From Verrucomicrobiota bacterium (GTDB lineage Bacteria > Verrucomicrobiota > Verrucomicrobiia > Opitutales > Opitutaceae): 15,830 bases of DNA. Every line of letters begins with the position of its first letter. The stretch's first letter is position 1. The stretch lies in contig JAEZAD010000185.1 of assembly GCA_023430565.1 (NCBI GenBank), positions 1 through 15,830 of the forward strand, in the 5' to 3' direction. Both the position numbers and the translations under genes were made by a program. Below the pieces are notes generated by a model that worked only from the letters and a program-made list of their open reading frames with translations, had not been told where the DNA came from and did not search any database. Below are positions 1 through 6,254 of the stretch, in pieces.

Positions 1-62
1 TGGTGACGCCGGTGCTGTATTCGTTGATGCCGCCGCCGAATGGCGCGACGCGGACGGACTAA
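1..62 (+). CDS. C-terminal end of a probable RND-family efflux permease (partial)
   Basis: Only the last 19 codons are inside the window, read in the frame that starts at base 3 and ends at TAA 60-62. They give VTPVLYSLMPPPNGATRTD. The pattern T/V-P-V-L-Y-S-L followed by a short polar tail is typical of the last membrane helix and cytoplasmic end of AcrB/CzcA-type RND transporters. The other two frames fit less well: frame 1 meets a stop at the second codon, and frame 2 stays open but resembles nothing I know. The gene converges on the DAHP synthase gene, with a GC hairpin between them. The assignment rests on a very short stretch and is tentative. Confidence 0.5.
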   Translation, partial: VTPVLYSLMPPPNGATRTD

Positions 63-66
63 AGCG

Positions 67-90
67 CGGCGCCGGACCAGCCGGACGCCG
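67..90. terminator. GC-rich hairpin between convergent genes
   Basis: CGGCGCCGG (67-75) pairs with CCGGACGCCG (81-90) through nine base pairs with one bulged A at 85, around the loop ACCAG. It fills the 35-base gap between two convergent stop codons, which is where a shared terminator is expected. There is no T-tract on either side, so it could also be a simple 3'-end stabilising hairpin. Confidence 0.4.
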
Positions 91-97
91 GGAACGA

Positions 98-1153
98 TCA
101 GGCGAAGCGGGGGGCGAGGGCGGCGTGGATCTCGCGGACGAGGGATTCGGTCGTGGGCCAGTCGATGCAGGCGTCGGTGATGGAGACGCCGTAGCGAAGG
201 TTTTCACGCGGCTGCGGGAAGGGCTGGTTACCGGCGCCGAGGTTGCTCTCGACCATGGCGCCCATGATGCAGTTGTTGCCGGCGATGACTTGGTCGAGGA
301 CGGCGCGGACGATCTCGGGCTGGCGGTGGGGCTGCTTCGAGGAATTATCGTGCGAGCAGTCGACGAGGATGCATTTCGGGAGGTTTGCCTTGGCGAGGAG
401 TTGTTCGGTTTGGGCGATGTGGACGGGCGAGTAGTTGGGGCCGGTGTTGCCGCCGCGGAGGACGATGTGGCAGTCGGGGTTGCCGCGCGTGACGATGGCG
501 GACGCGGAGCCATCGAGGTTGATGCCGAGGAAGGTTTGGGGTTGGGCGGCGGCTTTGATGGCGTTGATGGCGGTGGTGATGGAGCCATCGGTGCCGTTTT
601 TGAAGCCGAGGGGCATGGAGAGGCCGGAGGCCATCTGACGGTGGGTTTGCGATTCGGCGGTGCGGGCGCCGATGGCGGACCAGCAGACGAGGTCGGCGAT
701 GTATTGCGGCGTGATCGGATCGAGGAGCTCGGTGGCGGTGGGGAGGCCGAGGTCGAGGACGTCGCGGAGGAAGGTGCGGGCGAGGCGGAGGCCGGCGGCG
801 ATGTCGTGGGAGCCGTCGAGGTGCGGGTCCATGACGAGGCCTTTCCAGCCGACGGTGGTGCGCGGTTTTTCGAAGTAGACGCGCATCACAATCATAACGC
901 GGTCGGAGACCTCGTTGGCGAGTTTGGCCAGGCGGCGGGCGTAGTCGCGGCCGGCGTCGAGATCGTGGATCGAGCAGGGACCGACGATGAAGAGGAAGCG
1001 TTTGTCGTCGGTGAAGATGAGCCGGTGGATTTCGCGGCGGGAGCGGGCGATGAAAGCGGCTTGGGATTCGGTTTTGGGGAGTTCGGCGAGGAGCGCGGCG
1101 GGCGAGGGGAGGGCGCGGGTCTCGACGACGTTGATATCCGATGTTCGCTGCAT
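98..1153 (-). CDS. aroF/aroG family: 3-deoxy-7-phosphoheptulonate (DAHP) synthase, class I
   Basis: It condenses phosphoenolpyruvate and erythrose-4-phosphate, the committing step of aromatic amino acid synthesis in the cytoplasm. The product is 351 aa, matching the roughly 350 aa of E. coli AroG/AroF. Class I motifs are all present: GPCSIHD (about 58-64), KPRTTVGWKG (about 96-105), GFKNGTDG (about 183-190), VDCSHDNSSK (about 264) and a terminal SITDAC. I chose ATG 1153 because translation from there gives MQRTSDINV..., the usual start of the family. The open frame continues upstream to 1237, but that extension runs into the dispersed repeat at 1221-1270. Whether it is inhibited by Phe, Tyr or Trp cannot be read safely from the sequence. 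It is the second shikimate-pathway gene here; aroE lies at 5268-6185 but is not in the same operon. Confidence 0.93.
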   Translation of the reverse strand: MQRTSDINVVETRALPSPAALLAELPKTESQAAFIARSRREIHRLIFTDDKRFLFIVGPCSIHDLDAGRDYARRLAKLANEVSDRVMIVMRVYFEKPRTTVGWKGLVMDPHLDGSHDIAAGLRLARTFLRDVLDLGLPTATELLDPITPQYIADLVCWSAIGARTAESQTHRQMASGLSMPLGFKNGTDGSITTAINAIKAAAQPQTFLGINLDGSASAIVTRGNPDCHIVLRGGNTGPNYSPVHIAQTEQLLAKANLPKCILVDCSHDNSSKQPHRQPEIVRAVLDQVIAGNNCIMGAMVESNLGAGNQPFPQPRENLRYGVSITDACIDWPTTESLVREIHAALAPRFA

Positions 1154-1220
1154 GTGGAGGGGTGAGCTTGGCGGGCGGGCGATGGCCGGGGCAAGCTCGG
1201 GGTTGGAGTTGGAATGAGGA

Positions 1221-1270
1221 GAAGCTCCAACATCCAAGCACCAAGCTCCAGAGAAGCTTCAAATTCCAAT
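1221..1270. repeat. Dispersed intergenic repeat built of TCCAA-type units
   Basis: The stretch has a degenerate short-period pattern (CTCCAAC, ATCCAAG, ACCAAG, CTCCAG, TTCCAAT) with the palindrome GAAGCTTC at 1253-1260. CTCCAAC (1225-1231) is also the inverse of GTTGGAG at 1202-1208. It is AT-richer than its surroundings. From memory, near-identical TCCAA/AAGCTTC strings occur in many intergenic regions of verrucomicrobial genomes and are often mistranslated as parts of ORFs. Only one full copy is in the window. Confidence 0.6.
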
Positions 1271-1350
1271 TACCGGAAGAACGCGAGTAGCTCGCCGAGG
1301 GCAGCTGGCAGGGGCGAGGGCTCAATCACGGCGTTTCTCGGAATCTGGGC

Positions 1351-1389
1351 AAAAAAAGTGGCGGGCCGCTTACCCCTAAGCGGCCCGCC
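1351..1389 (-). terminator. Strong intrinsic terminator hairpin (possibly bidirectional)
   Basis: GGCGGGCCGCTTA (1360-1372) and TAAGCGGCCCGCC (1377-1389) pair perfectly over 13 bases around a CCCC loop. For leftward transcripts the stem is followed within two bases by seven T residues (complement of 1351-1357), a textbook Rho-independent terminator. For rightward transcripts the tail TTTGCTTTCTT is also T-rich. No protein gene on the minus strand ends just to its right, so it either ends an RNA from 1390-1530 or stops antisense transcription. Confidence 0.75.
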
Positions 1390-1512
1390 TTTGCTTTCTT
1401 AGTTACCCCAAAACTCCCGCTAGGCGGGAGAAGTGTTTAAAGTGATGAGTTGAGAAGTAGCGCGGAACCCCGCACCGTCAACTCAAAGTTCGAAGATTTC
1501 TTGGGATGAAAT
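1390..1512. other. Structured intergenic stretch: candidate small RNA or leader
   Basis: Three hairpins lie in a row. CTCCCGC/GCGGGAG (1414-1420 with 1424-1430) has a TAG loop. TGAGTTGA/TCAACTCA (1446-1453 with 1478-1485) encloses an inner GCGG/CCGC stem (1462-1465 with 1470-1473). ATTTC/GAAAT pairs 1496-1500 with 1508-1512. With the terminator at 1351-1389, the arrangement could be a minus-strand RNA of roughly 130 nt ending in a U-tract. Read the other way it would be the 5' leader of the ygfZ-like gene. I do not recognise a known riboswitch or RNA family. Confidence 0.4.
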
Positions 1513-1530
1513 GGAAGGGGCGCAATCAAC

Positions 1531-2430
1531 GTGAGTAGCGTAAGCGAAGTTTTTAAGCGGACGGCGGAGTTTTTTCCGTGGGAGCCGGGGGCGTGGTTGC
1601 GCGTGACGGGGACGGATGCGTTTTCCTTTCTGCAAGGGCAGTTTACGAATGACCTACGCGACTTGGGAACGAGCGGGGCGGCGTATGGGCTTTGGTTGAA
1701 TCACAAAGGGAAGGTGTTGGCGGATAGTTTTGTGCTGAGGGGAGAAGGCGCGGAGGAGTTTTGGGTGGGGAGCTATTTTAGTGCGGCGGAGGCGATTCGG
1801 GAGCGGCTGGAGGCGTTTATCATCGCGGACGATGTGGTGGTGGAGGATCAGACGACGGTGTGGGCGGGGTTGACGGTGTTTGAAAGGAGCGGGGGAATCG
1901 TGGGAGAGAGCGGGGGGCGGAGCTTCCCGGGCCGGCGAGGGAGCGAGACGGCGGTCGAGTGGGTGTTACCGCGGGAGCGGCGCGAGGAGGTGCTTGAGAG
2001 GTTGGGAGGCGCGACGGTGGTGTCGGCGGAGGAGATGGAGCGTCGGCGGATTCTCGCGCGCATCGCGGCGGTGCCGCGGGATATTGGACCGGGTGAGCTG
2101 CCGAACGAGGGTGGGTTGGAGGCGGGGGCGATTTCGTATACGAAAGGCTGTTATCTGGGGCAGGAGGTGATGGCGCGGTTGAAGTCGATGGGGCAGGTGC
2201 GGCGGCGGTTGGTGCGGGTGCGGGGGCGCGGTGTGGCGCCGGAAACGCCGGCGGCGTTGTTTCAGGGGGAGCGGAGTGTCGGCGAGCTGCGGAGTGCGGT
2301 GCGGGACGGCGACGGGTATGTCGGGCTCGCGCTGGTGTCGTTGTTGAATGCGCGGTCGGAGGCGGGGTTGTCGCTGGCGATCGGCGTGGAGGCGACGGTT
2401 GAATGGTTTCCCGGGGAGTTGGATCGATGA
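1531..2430 (+). CDS. ygfZ: Folate-binding YgfZ/GcvT-like protein (Fe-S cluster maintenance)
   Basis: YgfZ proteins are cytoplasmic, folate-binding relatives of the glycine cleavage T-protein that help assemble or repair some Fe-S enzymes. The 299-aa product carries the family signature KGCYLGQE at 205-212, with the conserved Cys207. It is followed by a basic stretch (ARLKSMGQVRRRLVRV), as in the family. The N-terminal half has the expected LQGQFTNDL and HKGKVLAD segments. The start is GTG 1531; the ATGs at 1506 and 1508-1511 lie in other frames and quickly meet stops. A purine-rich GGAAGGGG lies about ten bases upstream. The stop overlaps the start of the next ORF (ATGA at 2427-2430), so translation is probably coupled. 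Confidence 0.88.
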   Translation: MSSVSEVFKRTAEFFPWEPGAWLRVTGTDAFSFLQGQFTNDLRDLGTSGAAYGLWLNHKGKVLADSFVLRGEGAEEFWVGSYFSAAEAIRERLEAFIIADDVVVEDQTTVWAGLTVFERSGGIVGESGGRSFPGRRGSETAVEWVLPRERREEVLERLGGATVVSAEEMERRRILARIAAVPRDIGPGELPNEGGLEAGAISYTKGCYLGQEVMARLKSMGQVRRRLVRVRGRGVAPETPAALFQGERSVGELRSAVRDGDGYVGLALVSLLNARSEAGLSLAIGVEATVEWFPGELDR

Positions 2431-2651
2431 CGGAGCACGAACAGCTGGTTGAGCTTTGCCGCCGGCTCGGGGCGGGGGCGGAGCAGGCGGGAACGATGGC
2501 GGCGCAGTTGTCGAAACGGGCGGATCAGCTCGCGGCGGAACGTGGGGTGACACGAACGGAGGCGATGAAATATTTGCTGGAGGTCGTGGTGAAGGCGCGG
2601 ACCGGCGAGGCGCTGCCGCAATTTCCCCGAAGTTCGCCGCCGGCAACGTGA
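2427..2651 (+). CDS. Small helical protein of unknown function, 74 aa
   Basis: The ATG at 2427 overlaps the stop codon of the ygfZ-like gene, and GGGGAG eight bases upstream is a good ribosome binding site. A longer in-frame start at 2403 lies inside ygfZ and lacks this support. The protein is soluble and looks helical: a central segment of heptad-like hydrophobics with many charged residues (about 5-60, including AAQLSKRADQLAAERG), then a Pro/Ser-rich tail. Spacing and coupling argue that it is a real gene in an operon with ygfZ and the HU gene. I do not recognise the family, and a role cannot be inferred beyond the neighbourhood. Confidence 0.65.
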   Translation: MTEHEQLVELCRRLGAGAEQAGTMAAQLSKRADQLAAERGVTRTEAMKYLLEVVVKARTGEALPQFPRSSPPAT

Positions 2652-2710
2652 AAGGGGTTGACCGTCGGCGGGCGCGGGCGTGTGTTCGGCGGCTCAAGCC
2701 GATTGCCACG

Positions 2711-2986
2711 ATGAACAAAGCGGACCTCGTCGACGAAGTGCAGAAACTCCTGGGTGGCGAGACGTCGAATGCGGCGGCGGAGCGGGCGGTCGATGCGGTG
2801 CTGGCGGGGGTGACACGGGGGTTGAAGCGCGACAAGGAAGTGCAGTTGGTCGGCTTCGGGGCGTTTTCGGTGGCGACGCGCGCGGCGCGGCGGGGGTTTA
2901 ATCCGCACACGAAGCAACCGATGAAAATTCGCGCGATGAAGACGGTGCGCTTCAAAGCGGGGCAGGCGTTGCGCGCGATCGCGTGA
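2711..2986 (+). CDS. HU-family DNA-binding protein
   Basis: The 91-aa product has the length and layout of HU/IHF subunits, small histone-like proteins that bend DNA as dimers. An N-terminal helical part (MNKADLVDEVQKLL) starts like canonical HU. It is followed by the signature VGFGAFSVATRAARRGFNP, the arm with NPHTKQ at the usual Pro position, and the closing FKAGQAL. The start ATG 2711 gives the canonical HU N-terminus. The frame is open back to 2456, but that part would overlap the 74-aa gene and has no homology. It lies 59 bases after the 74-aa gene and 16 bases before galK. Whether it is HU or IHF-like cannot be settled by eye. Confidence 0.9.
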   Translation: MNKADLVDEVQKLLGGETSNAAAERAVDAVLAGVTRGLKRDKEVQLVGFGAFSVATRAARRGFNPHTKQPMKIRAMKTVRFKAGQALRAIA

Positions 2987-3002
2987 TACGCGAGGGTGAC
3001 GC

Positions 3003-4154
3003 GTGGCTGAATCGCTGAACAGAATCCGACGGGAGTTTGGGGCGGCGTTTGGCCGGGAGCCGGCGACGATCGCGCGCGCGCCGGGGCGGATCGAGTTCAT
3101 CGGCAATCATACGGACTACAATGGCGGGACGGTGCTGGGGGCGGCGATCGATCGCGGGGTGACGGTGGCGATCGCGCCGCGGAAGGACCGGCGGCGGCGG
3201 TTTTGCAGCAGCATGAACGGACGCGTCGTATCCGTGCCGGTGGGACGCCCGGTAAAACAGAAGGGTGCGCGGAGCTGGTTGAATTATCCGCTGGGCGTCA
3301 TCGCGGCGCTGCCGAAGTTCGGACTGAAGGCGCCGGGCGGTTTCGATTTTTACGTGACGTCGGATCTGCCGACGGGTGCGGGGCTGAGCAGCAGTGCGGC
3401 GCTGGAGCTGTCGTCGGCGCTGGCGTTTTTGTCGCTGACGGGCGAATCGCCCTCGCGCGAGACGGTCGTGAAAGTCGGGCGGCATGCGGAGAATCACTTC
3501 GTCGGCGTGCCGTGCGGGATTCTCGACCAGGGCGTGTCGGGGTTTGGCGAGGGAGGGCGGCTGGTGTGGATCGATTGTCGCGGGCCGCGGTTTGCGACGG
3601 TGCCGATGCCGGGGGAGGCGCAGTTTTGGATTTTCAACACGCACACGAAGCACGCGCTGGTGGATGGGTTTTATGCGGCGCGGCACAAGGCGTGCATGGC
3701 GGCGGCGAAGGCGCTCGGGGTGGCGGTGCTGGCGGATGCGACGATCGAGCAGCTCGAGGCGGCGCGGGAGAAGCTGAAGCCGGAGATTTATCGACGCGCG
3801 CGGCACATCATCGAGGAGATCGCGCGCGTGGACGCGACGGTGCGGGCGTTGAAGCAAGGAAAGCTCGAGCGGGTGGGAGAGTTGTTGACGGCGTCGCACG
3901 AGAGCTCGCGGACGCTGTTCGAGAACAGCACGCCGGAGCTGGATTTTCTCGTGGAGGAATTGGTGAAGACGCCGAACGTCTATGGGGCGCGGCTGACGGG
4001 GGGCGGATTTGGCGGCGCGGTGATGGCGCTGACATCGAAAGCGTTTGCCGCGGCTCAGGCGCGAGGCGTGGCGCGGGCGTATGAGAAAAAATTTGGGGCG
4101 GCGCCGGATGTGTTGCACACGCGCACGGGCAATGGTGCGGCAGTGATCGGGTGA
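3003..4154 (+). CDS. galK: Galactokinase-family GHMP sugar kinase
   Basis: GHMP kinases of this group phosphorylate the C1 hydroxyl of galactose (Leloir pathway) or related sugars. The 383-aa product has the galactokinase signature GRIEFIGNHTDYN (28-40), the ATP loop PTGAGLSSSAALE (123-135), the catalytic Asp region GILDQ (Asp175) and motif 3 LTGGGFGGAV (331-340). The length is normal. The usual Glu of GEHTDY is Asn35 here. In human GALK1 that Glu contacts the sugar, so substrate preference may differ. The start is GTG 3003, with GAGGGTG four bases upstream. It is the last gene of the + strand run from 1531, and no other Leloir gene is in the window. Confidence 0.85.
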   Translation: MAESLNRIRREFGAAFGREPATIARAPGRIEFIGNHTDYNGGTVLGAAIDRGVTVAIAPRKDRRRRFCSSMNGRVVSVPVGRPVKQKGARSWLNYPLGVIAALPKFGLKAPGGFDFYVTSDLPTGAGLSSSAALELSSALAFLSLTGESPSRETVVKVGRHAENHFVGVPCGILDQGVSGFGEGGRLVWIDCRGPRFATVPMPGEAQFWIFNTHTKHALVDGFYAARHKACMAAAKALGVAVLADATIEQLEAAREKLKPEIYRRARHIIEEIARVDATVRALKQGKLERVGELLTASHESSRTLFENSTPELDFLVEELVKTPNVYGARLTGGGFGGAVMALTSKAFAAAQARGVARAYEKKFGAAPDVLHTRTGNGAAVIG

Positions 4155-4187
4155 GCCGGCTCGCTGGCGCCCGGCGCTGCGTGGCGA

Positions 4188-5102
4188 TCAGAGCAGGGCG
4201 GCGAAGTCGGTGAACCAGGCGGCGATGGCCGGTTGGAAAAAGAGGAAGTAGAGCGCGGCGGCGACGGCGAGCATGGGGCCGAAAGGGACGTGGACGCCGA
4301 AGCCGATGGGTGCGGCTTCGCCTTCGGGGGTTTCGGTTTTGGGGGCGATGGGCGCGGTGCGGCCGGAGAGTTTTTGCCAGGCAAGCGCGAGACCGACCCA
4401 GACGACGCCGACGACAGCACCGCCGAAGACGGCGAAGACGGCGCCCTGCCAGCCGCAGAACGCGCCGATGGCGCCGGCGAACTTTACGTCGCCGAAGCCC
4501 ATGGCTTCTTTTTTAAGGGCGGCTTCGGCGAGGAGCGCGATCCAGAGGACGACGCCGGAACCGACGAGGAGGCCTTGAAGGGAGTCGATGCCCGAGCGCA
4601 TGGAATCGATGAGAAAGATGTCGCCGGCGTGTCCGTGCAGCGAAGGGACGAGAAAGGAGAGCGCGACACCGAGGACGCCGGCGCCGAGCGTGAAGACGTC
4701 GGGGATGATAAGGTGATCGAGATCGATGAACGTGGCGGCGACGAGGGCGCTGAGAAAGATCATACCGCAAAGGGCCTTGGCCGGCGGGAAGTGAAGCCAG
4801 GCGGCGAGGAAAAGGGCGGCGGTGAGGAGTTCGACGAACGGATAGCGGAACGAGTAGGCACGGCCGCAGCAGCGGGCGCGGCCGCGGAGGAGGAACCAGC
4901 TGAGAATCGGAAGGTTGTCGTGCCAGGCGATGGGCGTGCCGCAGGCGCAGTGCGAGCCGGGGCGGACAATCGATTTTTCGGCGGGGAGGCGGTAGATGAC
5001 GACGTTGAGAAAACTGCCGATGCACGCGCCGAAAACGAACACGACCGTGGGGAAGAACCACGGGAAGGCGTGCGAGATTTCGGCGAAGGTTGCGGCGTTC
5101 AT
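4188..5102 (-). CDS. pilD: Type IV prepilin peptidase / N-methyltransferase (PilD-like)
   Basis: This inner-membrane aspartic protease cuts the leader of type IV pilins and type II secretion pseudopilins and methylates the new N-terminus. The 304-aa product shows the N-terminal FGACIGSFLNVVIYRLP segment, the cytoplasmic loop with NLPILSWFLLRGRA, both catalytic Asp motifs (FIDLDHLIIPD, Asp127; GFGDVK, Asp205) and about seven further hydrophobic segments. The zinc-binding cysteines are atypical: C52-x-C54 and C78-C79 instead of two CxxC pairs. I chose ATG 5102. The frame extends to a GTG at 5168, but that part is translated from the repeat at 5140-5166. It converges with galK and is the last gene of the minus-strand run. 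Confidence 0.9.
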   Translation of the reverse strand: MNAATFAEISHAFPWFFPTVVFVFGACIGSFLNVVIYRLPAEKSIVRPGSHCACGTPIAWHDNLPILSWFLLRGRARCCGRAYSFRYPFVELLTAALFLAAWLHFPPAKALCGMIFLSALVAATFIDLDHLIIPDVFTLGAGVLGVALSFLVPSLHGHAGDIFLIDSMRSGIDSLQGLLVGSGVVLWIALLAEAALKKEAMGFGDVKFAGAIGAFCGWQGAVFAVFGGAVVGVVWVGLALAWQKLSGRTAPIAPKTETPEGEAAPIGFGVHVPFGPMLAVAAALYFLFFQPAIAAWFTDFAALL

Positions 5103-5139
5103 TGCAGCGAGTTCGTTAGTTATCGGTGAACGCGCGATG

Positions 5140-5222
5140 TGTCGTGCTGAACGAGAGGAAGAAGCCACGGCGTAACTGCAGGCGGACGCACACGTGGATT
5201 CTTCGCTTCGCTCAGAATGACA
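5140..5222. repeat. Inverted pair of dispersed 27-base repeats (large hairpin)
   Basis: The copy at 5140-5166 reads rightward and the copy at 5196-5222 reads leftward. They match at 20 of 27 positions and are separated by 29 bases. The right copy contains TTCTTCGCTTCGCTCAGAA followed by TGACA, a string I know from intergenic repeats of many unrelated bacteria, commonly mistranslated as VILSEAKNP. The element lies in the 165-base gap between aroE and the prepilin peptidase gene and could fold into a long imperfect hairpin in RNA. Confidence 0.7.
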
Positions 5223-5267
5223 GTCTGACAGTCGCTTGGAGGTTTCATTGGCGGAGGTGGTGCCGCA

Positions 5268-6185
5268 CTAAAGGTGGAGGGCGGTGTGGGCGGCGGCGGA
5301 CATGGTGGGGGCGGTGTCTGCGGCGGGGAGGCCGGTCCAGATTTCGAGGGCTTTCGCGCCTTGGTGAACGAGCATGGAGAGGCCGTGGGCGTGGGGGATC
5401 CCGAGTTCGGCGGCACGGCGGAGGAGCGGCGTCTGCGGCGGGTTGTAGATCATGTCGTAGACGGCGGCGGGTGGAGGGAGTGCGGCGAGATCGATCGGCG
5501 GCGGATCGGAGGCGTGGAGGCCGGCGCTGGTGGCGTTGATGACGATGGCGCCCGGTGGGAGATCGGAGGGCGGTGTATCCGGAGAAAAACCACGCAGCGG
5601 AATGTCGCGGGCGAGCGGGGCGAGGGCGGCGAGGAGGAGGTCGAGGTTGGCGGCGGTGCGATTGGCGATCGCAAGCGAGGCGCAGCGGCGTTGGAGGCAT
5701 TCCACGGCAGCGCCGCGGGCGGCGCCGCCGGCGCCGAGGAGAACCACGTGGGCGCCGGCGAGCTCGAGGCCGAGGTTTTCGCGCAGGCCGGCGGCGAGAC
5801 CGTGGCCGTCGGTGTTGTGGCCGAGCCAGCCGGTTTCGGTCCAGAGGAGCGTGTTGACGGCGCCGACGGGGCGGGCGGCGGCGGCGATTTCGTCGACGTG
5901 GTCGAGGGCGAGGATCTTGTGGGGAACGGTGAGGTTGAGGCCGCAAAAACCTTTGGTGTGGAACTGGGCGAGGGCGGCGGGGAGATCGGCGGGCGGCACC
6001 TCGAAGCGGAAGTAGCGCCACGTGGAGAAACGCGGCTCGCGTTGCGCGGCGCGCGCGAGCGCGGCGTTGTGCATCGCCGGGCTGATTGAGTGCTGGATGG
6101 GCTGGCCGAGAACGGCGAGCGCGGTGCCGTCGAACGACCAGGAAGCGAGGTCGCGCAGCGTTAGGACGGGATCGGGGTTCGGCAT
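5268..6185 (-). CDS. aroE: Shikimate dehydrogenase
   Basis: It reduces 3-dehydroshikimate to shikimate with NADPH in the aromatic amino acid pathway. The 305-aa product is slightly longer than E. coli AroE (272 aa), mainly through about 20 extra N-terminal residues and a C-terminal tail. The substrate pocket is intact: LGQPIQHSISPAMHN (27-40), NLTVPHK with the catalytic Lys90, and NTDG with Asp126. The Rossmann dinucleotide site is GAGGAARG (151-158), followed by NRT. The closing QGAKALEIWTG is also typical. ATG 6185 is preceded by GAGAAAGAGAAAG, which may act as a purine-rich ribosome binding site and is part of a repeat-like purine tract. It lies 69 bases after the SirB1-like gene on the same strand. 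Confidence 0.95.
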   Translation of the reverse strand: MPNPDPVLTLRDLASWSFDGTALAVLGQPIQHSISPAMHNAALARAAQREPRFSTWRYFRFEVPPADLPAALAQFHTKGFCGLNLTVPHKILALDHVDEIAAAARPVGAVNTLLWTETGWLGHNTDGHGLAAGLRENLGLELAGAHVVLLGAGGAARGAAVECLQRRCASLAIANRTAANLDLLLAALAPLARDIPLRGFSPDTPPSDLPPGAIVINATSAGLHASDPPPIDLAALPPPAAVYDMIYNPPQTPLLRRAAELGIPHAHGLSMLVHQGAKALEIWTGLPAADTAPTMSAAAHTALHL

Positions 6186-6250
6186 CTTTCTCTTTCTCGG
6201 CAGCGTGGACCTAACCGGGAGAAAGAGAACGAGAAAGACGAAAGAGAAAG
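6186..6250. repeat. Purine-rich GAGAAAGAGAACGA-type tract with inverted pyrimidine half
   Basis: CTTTCTCTTTCTC (6186-6198) is inverted relative to the tract GAGAAAGAGAACGAGAAAG (6219-6237), which continues as ACGAAAGAGAAAG to 6250. The unit is related to the GAGAACGAGAACGA repeat at 12149-12180. It fills the gap between the SirB1-like gene and aroE, and its left arm overlaps the place of the aroE ribosome binding site. Confidence 0.5.
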
Positions 6251-6254
6251 CGGC

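Noticed and set aside
125..1165. Long open frame (346 aa) on the + strand opposite the DAHP synthase gene
   Set aside because: It is a shadow of the coding strand in GC-rich DNA: Gly/Asp/Glu/Val-rich composition, no motifs, fully antisense to a clear family member.
345..1325. 326-aa minus-strand frame ending in the DAHP synthase region
   Set aside because: Arg/Pro-rich translation out of frame with aroF/G, with an N-terminal part that is just the dispersed repeat translated.
1390..1530. Glycine or other known riboswitch in front of the GcvT-like ygfZ gene
   Set aside because: I looked for conserved glycine-aptamer core elements and found none. The hairpins do not match a riboswitch class I can name.
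2952..4118. 388-aa minus-strand frame opposite galK
   Set aside because: Arg/His-rich antisense shadow; galK has all family motifs on the other strand.
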